Below are positions 1 to 6,937 of a DNA stretch of 10,542 nucleotides, piece by piece. The stretch's first letter is position 1. Every line of letters begins with the position of its first letter. The stretch is taken from the NCBI GenBank assembly GCA_964601515.1, contig CAZRNU010000110.1, positions 1 to 10,542 on the forward strand, read 5' to 3'. Origin of the DNA: PWND01 sp964601515 (GTDB taxonomy: Bacteria > Bacteroidota > Bacteroidia > Bacteroidales > UBA7960). The translations under genes were made by a program, and so were the position numbers. Below the pieces are notes generated by a model, which worked only from the letters and a program-made list of their open reading frames with translations, was not told where the DNA came from and made no database searches.

Positions 1-2169
1 AAAACAACAAGTGCACAGATTAGCTGGGGCGGAATCCCTTTCTCTTTAGATGTTTCAATCCCGGACAACAAAAAAAATAATGACTTCCAAAGTGATTACA
101 AGTTGAAAGACATTGTAGCTTATGAGATTATTGCTGACTATGACTGGAGTTCAATTTATCAAGAAGATGAATTCAACGACGTTATTGGAAAGCCAAAAAG
201 AACCGGAGTTGACGTAATTGTCGGATTAAACCCGAACAATTCAGGCACATGGGAACAACTGCCTGACGGAAGATTATTGTGGAGAATAAAAATTGTTTCT
301 CCCGAAGCAAAATCTTTAAGTATAATTGTTGACGATTTCAACCTTCCTGAAAACTCGAGATTATTTGTTTATGATGAAAACTACAATAATATTTTAGGAT
401 CTTTTGATTATCGCAACAACAATGCTGAAAGAATATTCACGACACACCTATTACCCGGAAACACTATTATAGTTGAATATGAGCAGTTTCCAATAAAAGG
501 CGTTGATAATTCTTATGCATCAGCAGATTTTAGTTTTAATATTGGAAGCTTATTATATAACTATTTGAACGGAGGTCCTTTTGATGTTGAAAAAAATCTT
601 GGAGCATCAGGCCCTTGCATGGTAAACGTAAATTGCCCTGAAGGAACTGATTGGCAAAAAGAAAAGCGGGGAGTCGCAAAAATTATTTTCAAAGTTGGAA
701 GCTCTTATTATTTGTGTTCAGGTAGCCTTATAAACAATACCAGCCAAAATGCAACCCCATATTTCCTGACAGCTGAACATTGCGGAGGTGAAGCTTCAGC
801 TGCAGATAGAAATATGTGGCAATTTTATTTCAACTACGAACGTCCGGGCTGCCCCAATACCGGCACACCACCAAACAATATGCTTACAGGGGCAAGCTTA
901 AAGGCTCTTGGTCTGCTAAATGGCGGTTCCGACTTTCAACTTCTTACTCTGAACTCCTCTCCTTCTTCTTCTTGGAACCCTTACTTTAACGGATGGAGCC
1001 GTAGCACTACAGGAAGCTCCTCTGGTGTAAGTATTCATCACCCTTCAGGTGATGCTAAAAAGATTTCAACCTATACCTCATTGCTAACCTCAGCAACTGT
1101 TACTGTTGATGGTGAAACTATGGCTACAAACTCAGCCTGGAGAGTTGTTTGGAAACAAACTGCTTCAGGGCACAGTGTAACAGAAGGTGGTTCATCCGGT
1201 TCACCAATTTTCAACAACAACAAACAAATTGTTGGTTCACTCACAGGAGGAGGTGCAACATGCTCAAACACAAGCGCTGCCGATTATTATGGAAAATTTG
1301 ATTATCATTGGGAGTCGAATGGAACAACAAATGATAAAAAACTAAGACCATGGCTCGACCCGGCAGGATCAAACCCCATAACCTTAAACGGATACGACCC
1401 TTATAATGAAGACGATGACAATGAAGTAATTTTTTACGAAGGATTTGAGAGCGGATCAATCCCAAGCGGATGGACTCAAGTTCAGGAAACTGGAGCACTA
1501 AATTGGACAGTCGGCATCGGAAATGATGCCGGATACCCCGCAAGTGCATACAGCGGAGCAAAAAATGCATACTTCAAAATTGTTACTGATGTTCACGTGG
1601 GTTATAAAACAAAACTAATTACCCCTCCAATCAATATCCCATCAGGCAGTACTTCAATACTAACATTCTACATTCATAATCAGGAGTGGGAAGGCGACCA
1701 AGACAGACTAAGATTATATTACAGAACATCACCATCAGGAAGCTGGGTTTTATTTGGGGCCAATAATACAAATATTAATCAATGGACTAAGATGTCCTAT
1801 TATCTTCCCAATACTTCATCTACTTATTATATTGCTTTTGAAAACGAAGCATACTGGGGAAGAGGTTTATGTATCGATGAAGTAAAAGTTGAACTTCTTA
1901 CAAATACCCCACAAATTGACACAGATAATTTTATAGCCAACATTTTCCCAAATCCGGCTTTTAATAATCTTTTTGTTGAGATAAACTCTAATGAGATTAT
2001 TAATGAAATATCAATTATAGATTTACAAGGCAGTGTAATAGAAAAGAGGAATACAACAGATACAGATAGGTATGTCTTTGATATTTCAAACTTACCCGTA
2101 GGAATATACCTTGTAAGAATAGCAGGCAAAGAAATTAACAAAACAATGAAATTTGTAAAAGCAAAATAA
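1..2169 (+). CDS. Secreted lysyl-endopeptidase-like serine protease with T9SS sorting domain (5' end outside window)
   Basis: The frame is open from base 1, so the start lies upstream; the in-frame TTG at 103 is not a credible start. Residues are counted from base 1 (722 codons). Codons 5-17 (AQISWGGIPFSLD) look like the first residues after a signal peptide. A propeptide-like region runs to about 200. The chymotrypsin-fold domain (about 201-465) resembles Achromobacter Lys-C (family S1): GASGPC at 201, His260 in TAEHC, Asp311 in GGSDFQLL, Ser399 in GGSSGSP, an IHHP motif, and cysteines at 206, 212, 239, 261, 284 and 421. Asp428 in DYYGK aligns, from my memory of Lys-C, with its Lys-selecting Asp225. 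A MAM/cleaved-adhesin-like jelly roll follows (about 475-632, from FYEGFESG to CIDEVKVE). Residues 643-722 form a type A T9SS sorting domain (NIFPNPAFNN, then GIYLVRI), so export across the outer membrane is predicted. The dehydrogenase gene follows after 12 bp. The family is clear; cleavage specificity is inferred. Confidence 0.93.
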   Translation, partial: KTTSAQISWGGIPFSLDVSIPDNKKNNDFQSDYKLKDIVAYEIIADYDWSSIYQEDEFNDVIGKPKRTGVDVIVGLNPNNSGTWEQLPDGRLLWRIKIVSPEAKSLSIIVDDFNLPENSRLFVYDENYNNILGSFDYRNNNAERIFTTHLLPGNTIIVEYEQFPIKGVDNSYASADFSFNIGSLLYNYLNGGPFDVEKNLGASGPCMVNVNCPEGTDWQKEKRGVAKIIFKVGSSYYLCSGSLINNTSQNATPYFLTAEHCGGEASAADRNMWQFYFNYERPGCPNTGTPPNNMLTGASLKALGLLNGGSDFQLLTLNSSPSSSWNPYFNGWSRSTTGSSSGVSIHHPSGDAKKISTYTSLLTSATVTVDGETMATNSAWRVVWKQTASGHSVTEGGSSGSPIFNNNKQIVGSLTGGGATCSNTSAADYYGKFDYHWESNGTTNDKKLRPWLDPAGSNPITLNGYDPYNEDDDNEVIFYEGFESGSIPSGWTQVQETGALNWTVGIGNDAGYPASAYSGAKNAYFKIVTDVHVGYKTKLITPPINIPSGSTSILTFYIHNQEWEGDQDRLRLYYRTSPSGSWVLFGANNTNINQWTKMSYYLPNTSSTYYIAFENEAYWGRGLCIDEVKVELLTNTPQIDTDNFIANIFPNPAFNNLFVEINSNEIINEISIIDLQGSVIEKRNTTDTDRYVFDISNLPVGIYLVRIAGKEINKTMKFVKAK

Positions 2170-2181
2170 AAGAAATCTATA

Positions 2182-3327
2182 ATGGCAAATTTCACTTTAT
2201 ATAATCCCGTAAAACTTCACTTTGGCAAAGGAGCACTGGACAAACTGGGAAAAGAAGCAGGAGCATACGGCAAAAAAGCGCTTTTGGTTTTAGGCAAAGG
2301 TTCAGTTAAAACAAACGGTTCATATCATGAGGCTGTTGCTAAGCTTAAAGAAGCAAATGTGGAAGTTTTTGAATACAGTGGCATAAAAAGCAACCCAATA
2401 ATTGAAGATATTGAGCAAGCAGCAGAGCTGGGGAGAAAAAAGAAGGTGAATATGGTAATCGGCCTTGGAGGCGGAAGTGTTATTGACAGTGCAAAGATTA
2501 TAGCTTTGGCAATTTCAAATCCTGAATCACCTTGGGAAATAGTTACAGGCAAAGTAAGACCTAAATCAGCTTTGCCTGTTATTTGCATTCTAACCTTAGC
2601 TGCTACAGGAACTGAAATGAATCCCTACGCTGTTGTTCAAAATACAAAGATTAAAAAGAAAGTTGGATATGGACACAAACTTATGTATCCCAAAATAAGC
2701 TTCTTAGACCCAACTTTTACATTAAGTGTTCCAAAAGATTACACAGCTTATGGAATAGCAGACCTTATTGCCCATTCTTTAGAAGCTTATTTTGGCAAAG
2801 GAGAAGCAAGCCTAAGTGACAGATTTACTATTTCGATAATTAAAGAAGCAATAAAATTGGGGCCTGAACTTGTAGAAAATCTTAGCAATTACGAATTAAG
2901 GGAAAAGATAATGTATGCCGCAACATGTGCATTAAACGGCATTACTTTCGTTGGAAAAGAATCTCCCGACTGGGGTGTACACGACATAGGACACACCTTA
3001 AGTGTTATGTACGACATTCCTCACGGAGCATCACTTTCAATAGCTTATCCTGCATGGTTAAAACTACAAAGCACAAGAATTCCAGAGAAAATAATCGAAC
3101 TTGGATATTCTGTTTTTTCAACATCTAAAGTTGAAGATACCATTTACAAACTTGAGTACTTTTTTAAGATGATTGGTTGTCCTACAAAACTTTCTCAAGC
3201 CGGAATGATACTCGATGAAAAGATGAAAGAACAACTATTCAAGGTTATGTTAAAAAACAAGGTTAATGGAGTTGCTCACATTTTATCAGAAGATGATTAC
3301 CGCTTACTGATTAATGAAATGAGCTAA
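2182..3327 (+). CDS. Iron/zinc-containing alcohol dehydrogenase, YqhD/BdhA type
   Basis: This 381-residue cytoplasmic enzyme of the group III (PF00465) alcohol dehydrogenases probably reduces aldehydes to alcohols with NAD(P)H. The dinucleotide-binding half contains GLGGGSVIDSAK at 94-105 and a helical metal-binding half follows. The metal ligands fall at Asp194 (GIAD), His198, His267 (GVHD) and His281 (PHGAS), the numbering I recall for the metal site of E. coli YqhD, and the surrounding ALNG...DW..H.IGH pattern is also YqhD/BdhA-like. Residues 38-43 (GKGSVK) replace the Asp that favours NAD in FucO-type enzymes and resemble the YqhD GGGSVK loop, so NADPH use is plausible but inferred. ATG at 2182 begins 12 bp after the protease stop, without a Shine-Dalgarno site or a visible promoter, so read-through from the protease gene is possible. 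The physiological substrate cannot be read from sequence. Confidence 0.95.
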   Translation: MANFTLYNPVKLHFGKGALDKLGKEAGAYGKKALLVLGKGSVKTNGSYHEAVAKLKEANVEVFEYSGIKSNPIIEDIEQAAELGRKKKVNMVIGLGGGSVIDSAKIIALAISNPESPWEIVTGKVRPKSALPVICILTLAATGTEMNPYAVVQNTKIKKKVGYGHKLMYPKISFLDPTFTLSVPKDYTAYGIADLIAHSLEAYFGKGEASLSDRFTISIIKEAIKLGPELVENLSNYELREKIMYAATCALNGITFVGKESPDWGVHDIGHTLSVMYDIPHGASLSIAYPAWLKLQSTRIPEKIIELGYSVFSTSKVEDTIYKLEYFFKMIGCPTKLSQAGMILDEKMKEQLFKVMLKNKVNGVAHILSEDDYRLLINEMS

Positions 3328-3331
3328 TTCT

Positions 3332-4933
3332 TTACTCCAAATACAGCTTTTTATCTTTAGGATACTTTACAGTATAAACAAACTCAAGCTTTTTGCTTTC
3401 CGAAGGTTTTAAGTTTAGCCTCCACGTTAAGAATCCTGTTTCTGCTTCATATTGAGCCGCAGATTTATTATCAAAACTTATATCAATATCTTTGTGTGTT
3501 GATACAGGAATTTGATCCATTACGGTTAGGGTAACATTCTGCCTTTTGCTGTTTCTCACAGAAATTTCCCATCCAATGTTTTCAATTTGTCTGCTACCAA
3601 GAAACGAACGTGATGTAAACTCTTTCTTCTTTTCACGTTTTACCTGGATATTCTTATCTCTGCCTAATGAAACCAATAATGTATCAGTTGTAGTTGCAGG
3701 ATTTATGTATGATTTACCGACAAATGTTCCTTCGAAAAACAAATTAGTGTTTCCCGGCAAATTTATATACTCTTGCCATCCTGAGATTTTTGCAACTAAA
3801 AAAGCATCAGAATCCAGCTTTGGAACAACATAATACTCATATTTAGCATCAACCTTGTGATTTTGAATTTCAATCAGTCTAAATGTATTATCACCTGTTA
3901 CACTTACCGGCATATTAATCATATAACTAAAGCTTGTCTGATTTTCCTCAACAGTAACTATCTCTGCTAAAGCATCTGCATAATCCATTACCTCTTCTTC
4001 AGCATATCCAAGACTTTCTTTTGCCATCATAGGAGCAGATGCCACCCCCCTGACTATAACATATTCCTGCGCAAATGCCAACCGCCATGGGTTGAGATTT
4101 TGAATTTGGCCGCTTCTAAAAGGATTTCCACTAGAAAGAGTAAGTTTAACATTGCTCCAGTCTTCGCCGGAACTTTGAAAAACATTAGCTTTTAAATTAA
4201 GATCAAAAGGCTCTTCTACACTGTTTGACCTTAGATCATAAACAGGGTGCCAACCTGCCCCCGGGATAACATAAGAAACATCAAACTTGGCATTTGTTGC
4301 AGCATTAGCAGATATTAAAACTACAATTTCTCCAACATATTTAGATTGACTTGCTTGCATTCTATTCAGTTGCTGCCTTATTCTTTCATGTCTTTCATTG
4401 TTTTTTATTACATCTTCGTTTGTCTGAAGCCATAATTTCTTAATATCAGCCAATCTAACTCTCATAAAATCAGCTGCTGCCTTCAATTCCGACACCTGCA
4501 CTCCTGAATCTTTTCCGCTAAGTACCTTGTTGGCTAAAAGCAAAGATTCTTCCTCCTGATATACTTTTAGCATTGCATTTAGATAATCTATTTGCCTTTT
4601 ATAATACTGCATGCTATCCTGAAGTTCTTTAATAGCTTTTGTGCTTTGAGGATCGGAAAGATAATCATTCCTATAGTTAACAGAAAGAATCATAAATTTA
4701 CCAAAGCCTTTTACCTGAACACTATTTTGATCAATGTTAGTGGGAAGATTAGAGAAAACTATTTCAGTTGTCCCGGCAGGAATATTTACAGATGCATTCC
4801 TTAACAATTGAGCTCCCTGCAAAAACACAGTAGCTTCGGTAAGCTGAGAATTAACTCTTAATGTTTGGGTTTGTCCAAATCCATTAACAGAAATACAAAC
4901 ACCCAAAAACAACAAAATGGCTAATTTTTTCAT
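3332..4933 (-). CDS. DUF4140/DUF4139 exported protein (mucoidy inhibitor MuiA-like)
   Basis: This is a 533-residue exported protein. MKKLAILLFLGVCISVNGFG is a signal peptide with likely cleavage before Gln21. Residues about 25-125 match the DUF4140 pattern (TEATVFLQGAQL, IPAGTTEIVFSNLP). Residues about 95-200 are charged and Gln/Leu-rich and probably form a helical coiled coil. Residues about 212-532 are DUF4139: VSYVIPGAGWHPVYDLR, then NVKLTLSSGNP, and the C-terminal YTVKYPKDKK typical of the family. Such proteins are often named 'mucoidy inhibitor MuiA family', but no biochemical role is established as far as I know and I assign none. There is no sorting domain, and Gln rather than Cys follows the signal peptide, so a periplasmic location is likely. 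It converges on the dehydrogenase gene with a 4-bp gap. Its 5' side abuts the terminator of the DUF4476 gene, so it is probably a separate transcript. Confidence 0.92.
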   Translation of the reverse strand: MKKLAILLFLGVCISVNGFGQTQTLRVNSQLTEATVFLQGAQLLRNASVNIPAGTTEIVFSNLPTNIDQNSVQVKGFGKFMILSVNYRNDYLSDPQSTKAIKELQDSMQYYKRQIDYLNAMLKVYQEEESLLLANKVLSGKDSGVQVSELKAAADFMRVRLADIKKLWLQTNEDVIKNNERHERIRQQLNRMQASQSKYVGEIVVLISANAATNAKFDVSYVIPGAGWHPVYDLRSNSVEEPFDLNLKANVFQSSGEDWSNVKLTLSSGNPFRSGQIQNLNPWRLAFAQEYVIVRGVASAPMMAKESLGYAEEEVMDYADALAEIVTVEENQTSFSYMINMPVSVTGDNTFRLIEIQNHKVDAKYEYYVVPKLDSDAFLVAKISGWQEYINLPGNTNLFFEGTFVGKSYINPATTTDTLLVSLGRDKNIQVKREKKKEFTSRSFLGSRQIENIGWEISVRNSKRQNVTLTVMDQIPVSTHKDIDISFDNKSAAQYEAETGFLTWRLNLKPSESKKLEFVYTVKYPKDKKLYLE

Positions 4934-4972
4934 AAGGCTGAGAATTAAAATGGTTAATTATTTAATGGCATA

Positions 4973-4980
4973 TAAAGGTA
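4973..4980 (-). promoter_or_regulatory. Possible -7 box for the DUF4139 gene
   Basis: Read on the minus strand this is TACCTTTA, seven of eight matches to the Bacteroidota TAnnTTTG box, about 40 bases before the ATG at 4933 and directly after the upstream terminator. No TTG is present at the -33 position, which falls in the terminator hairpin, so the assignment is weak. Confidence 0.3.
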
Positions 4981-5009
4981 AAAAAAAACATGCCACCTAA
5001 GTGGCATGT
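4980..5009 (-). terminator. Rho-independent terminator of the DUF4476 gene
   Basis: A perfect 9-bp stem pairs 4988-4996 with 5001-5009 (ACATGCCAC with GTGGCATGT) around a 4-base loop. On the minus strand it is followed by a run of nine T (4988 down to 4980, the first of which pairs in the stem). It lies 18 bases beyond the stop of the DUF4476 gene and ends the leftward gene run. On the plus strand the stem is followed by CCTTTG rather than a T-run, so it acts in one direction only. Confidence 0.9.
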
Positions 5010-5027
5010 CCTTTGAAATTTTATTAT

Positions 5028-5792
5028 CTAGTAATGTTGTGATGCAATAAACTCATTTAGTCTTCTTATGCTGCTACTGAATGAGAAGGCGTTGTTTACT
5101 ATAAAATAAGAGCCTTTATCTACTGTAAACTGATATGCAAACATTGCAAGATCTAATTTAGTGCTTTCAAAACTCATCATCGAAACCAGTTCAAACACTT
5201 GTTGTGAAGAAACTCTGTTTGATCGAACAGCTTGTTTGGCTATTTCAAGTTTCGAACTATCGAAGCTTGTGTTTGCAATAGTTGATTTCAGATATGCAAA
5301 GGCTTGGGGGCTCATTACAGGATAATAATACCCACCTTGTCCATGTCCTTGACCACTTCCATGTCCATGTCCGTATCCATTGCCATATCCATGCCCGTAT
5401 CCACCACCATGGCCGGGTTGTCCGTAAGTTAATGGTACTCTGGAATCAATAACCAGCCTGTTTCTATGGTTAATATGAGCATAAATTCTGGTAGATGCTG
5501 ATATGTTGATATGACCTGAAAAAACAACTATCGGAGGTCCGTAGCTATATGAATAACCATTAAAATAAGAATCAAATCTAACTATTTGCATAAAATGTCT
5601 TCCCGGAGACAATCCTGGTATTGTATAGGATGTTTGATGATGATTGTAAGAACGGTTACCTATGGTAATGTTAAATACACCGCCATCATATAACCTAATA
5701 ACTAATTCTGATTGATTATAGTGATGGGGATAATAAGCGTGAAGCGAGATTGCTATTAAGCTTAGGCTGAGCAATGTGAGTAATTTTTTCAT
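5028..5792 (-). CDS. DUF4476 domain exported protein with Gly/His-rich linker
   Basis: This gene encodes a 254-residue exported protein. The frame opens with an ATG at 5807, but the ATG at 5792 is preferred: GGAGG lies 8 bases before it, and MKKLLTLLSLSLIAISLHA then forms a clean signal peptide, whereas the longer form adds acidic MEDQA. Residues about 25-120 are a beta-rich, Tyr/Asn/His-rich region (ELVIRLYDGGVFNITI; IPGLSPGRH) resembling the carrier part found before DUF4476. Residues 124-157 are a Gly/His/Tyr linker. Residues about 161-251 are DUF4476 (PF14771): F..LKSTI...SFDSSKLEIAKQAV, then QVFELVSMMSFESTKLDLA, an alpha-helical repeat-like domain of unknown role. It is the last gene of the leftward run, 65 bp after the PF04020 gene, and is followed by a strong terminator. 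No lipobox or sorting domain is seen, so it is probably periplasmic. Confidence 0.88.
   Translation of the reverse strand: MKKLLTLLSLSLIAISLHAYYPHHYNQSELVIRLYDGGVFNITIGNRSYNHHQTSYTIPGLSPGRHFMQIVRFDSYFNGYSYSYGPPIVVFSGHINISASTRIYAHINHRNRLVIDSRVPLTYGQPGHGGGYGHGYGNGYGHGHGSGQGHGQGGYYYPVMSPQAFAYLKSTIANTSFDSSKLEIAKQAVRSNRVSSQQVFELVSMMSFESTKLDLAMFAYQFTVDKGSYFIVNNAFSFSSSIRRLNEFIASQHY
5322..5423 (-). repeat. In-frame Gly/His/Tyr repeat tract inside the DUF4476 gene
   Basis: This tract encodes about 34 residues dominated by Gly, His and Tyr in alternating GHG, GYG and GQG units (for example YGHGYGNGYGHGHG). In DNA it shows as short CCATGTCC/CCATATCC-like near-repeats on the plus strand. It separates the N-terminal beta-rich region from the DUF4476 domain. 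Low complexity and clustered His suggest a flexible linker, possibly metal-binding; the latter is inference. Such tracts are prone to length variation by slippage. Confidence 0.8.
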
Positions 5793-5800
5793 GGCTTGAT

Positions 5801-5805
5801 CCTCC
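5801..5805 (-). promoter_or_regulatory. Strong Shine-Dalgarno site deciding the DUF4476 gene start
   Basis: Read on the minus strand, GGAGG is separated by 8 bases from the ATG at 5792. It overlaps the alternative in-frame ATG at 5807, which has no such site of its own. Because Bacteroidota seldom rely on Shine-Dalgarno pairing, a full GGAGG at good spacing is notable and supports the shorter protein. Confidence 0.7.
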
Positions 5806-5857
5806 ATCTTTTAGTTAATACTAATTCTGATTTTGGGAAGCCAATTATCGTGCCAAA

Positions 5858-6298
5858 TTACCTCCTTCTTCGTGCCGGTAATTCGAGGATCCAGGTAACA
5901 AGCGATAGTATAATGCTAAAAAACAAAGCAGCCCAGAATCCGCTAACTTCAAACCCATCAACAAAGTATGCAGCAATCTGAATAATAAATGCATTAATTA
6001 CCAGCAGAAATAATCCAAGGCTAAAGACAGTAACCGGAATAGTAAGAATAACAAGAATAGGTTTTAATATTGAATTTAGAAATGCCAAAACCAGAGCAAC
6101 AACTATTGCAGTAATGTAGTTTTCGACATAAACTCCAGGCATTAAATAAGCAGTAATAACAACAGCAAATGAGGAGACAACCACCTTCAGAATAAATCTA
6201 AGAATCTGTCTAACCTTTGATTCAGGTTTAGGCTGATTAATGTTTTGGCTATTATCATCTACATATTCAAAATCATCGTATTTTTCGATATCACTCAT
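5858..6298 (-). CDS. PF04020 'phage holin family' four-helix membrane protein
   Basis: This is a 146-residue inner-membrane protein. An acidic, polar N-terminus (1-28) is followed by four hydrophobic segments at about 31-52, 61-82, 87-108 and 120-140, and a basic RRRR end. The family signature of PF04020 (YvlD-like) is plain: ALVLAFLNSILKPILVILTIP, then LGLFLLVINAF, then GF.VSGFWAALFFSIILSLV. The 'holin' name is historical for this family; there is no lysin or phage gene nearby, and this is a chromosomal membrane protein of unknown role. It starts 6 bp after the UPF0316 gene stop, so the two are almost certainly co-transcribed. The last codons plus stop read AGGAGGTAA, which looks like a Shine-Dalgarno site but lies too far (about 65 bases) from the next start to serve it. 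Confidence 0.92.
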   Translation of the reverse strand: MSDIEKYDDFEYVDDNSQNINQPKPESKVRQILRFILKVVVSSFAVVITAYLMPGVYVENYITAIVVALVLAFLNSILKPILVILTIPVTVFSLGLFLLVINAFIIQIAAYFVDGFEVSGFWAALFFSIILSLVTWILELPARRRR

Positions 6299-6304
6299 AC
6301 AAAA

Positions 6305-6898
6305 CTATTTTGTCTTTTTTAAAAATGGCATCCAATAGTTGCCTTTTGATGATTGTTTTAGTCCAAAATATCCTTCTTTCACTGCTTTTACTTCTTCTAT
6401 TGTATAAAAAGCATTTGGATTAAATCGATTTATTATTTCAATAGCAGTAGGGATATTCTTTCTTTTTATAATTGTAAAAACAATATCAACTTCACCTTTA
6501 GCTCCTTCAGCTTTAACCGAAGTAACTCCAAAACCTGTTTCTCTCAAATGGTTTATTAAATCAGTTGTATCTTTCTTTGGTATAACTCTTAGAATAACAT
6601 TTCCTATTGAAAGTTTTTCTTCAATTAGAATTCCAATATAATTCCCCATAGCAAACCCTCCTCCGTAGGCAATATAACAAAGAGGATTATTGAGATGCTT
6701 CATAATCTGGGCTATAGCAATCAGCCATATAATAACTTCGAAAAACCCAAGTATCGGGGCTATCTTTTTATACCCTTTTGCAACAAAAATCAGCCTAAGT
6801 GTACCTATACTCTGGTCGATAATTCTTGCGAAAAAGATTAGTAAAGGCAAAACTACCCATGACCACCAAAACGTATCAAAAAAAGCAACATTTTCCAT
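6305..6898 (-). CDS. UPF0316 / DUF5698-DUF2179 membrane protein
   Basis: This is a 197-residue membrane protein. Three hydrophobic segments lie at about 12-28, 46-66 and 72-92. The signature of the UPF0316 (DUF5698) membrane part is seen at 25-65: RIIDQSIGTLRLIFVAKG followed by APILGFFEVIIWLIAIAQI. A soluble DUF2179 domain occupies about 100-170 (VILRVIPKK, TGFGVTSVKAEG, EVDIVFTIIKR, NPNAFYTIEEVKAV), the ferredoxin-like domain also found at the C-terminus of YitT-type membrane proteins. Its function is not known to me; a small-ligand-sensing role for the soluble domain would be speculation. ATG at 6898 follows the repeat protein stop by 39 bp with no clear terminator between, and its stop lies 6 bp before the PF04020 gene. 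Confidence 0.93.
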   Translation of the reverse strand: MENVAFFDTFWWSWVVLPLLIFFARIIDQSIGTLRLIFVAKGYKKIAPILGFFEVIIWLIAIAQIMKHLNNPLCYIAYGGGFAMGNYIGILIEEKLSIGNVILRVIPKKDTTDLINHLRETGFGVTSVKAEGAKGEVDIVFTIIKRKNIPTAIEIINRFNPNAFYTIEEVKAVKEGYFGLKQSSKGNYWMPFLKKTK

Positions 6899-6937
6899 AT
6901 CCTATTGATTTATTAAAAGTCAAAAATTATATCAGTT

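Noticed and set aside
1241..1570. Minus-strand 109-codon frame inside the protease gene
   Set aside because: It is a shadow frame of a well-supported coding region, with no recognisable domain and no initiation context.
103..2169. TTG at 103 as the start of the protease gene
   Set aside because: The same frame is open to base 1 and encodes the typical post-signal stretch AQISWGGIPFSLD, so the gene begins outside the window.
1827..2195. Minus-strand 122-codon frame over the T9SS sorting domain
   Set aside because: The plus strand encodes a clear sorting domain here; the hydrophobic look of the reverse frame comes from complementing it.
5322..5423. CRISPR-like or intergenic tandem repeat
   Set aside because: The short near-repeats are in-frame Gly/His codons inside a gene and are not separated by unique spacers.
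5811..5824. TTAGT/ACTAA inverted repeat upstream of the DUF4476 gene as an operator or terminator
   Set aside because: It is a 5-bp AT-only dyad with a 4-base loop, easily found by chance in this base composition.
5858..6298. Phage or prophage remnant suggested by the 'phage holin family' match
   Set aside because: No lysin, integrase, tail or capsid gene is nearby, and PF04020 proteins are common chromosomal membrane proteins.
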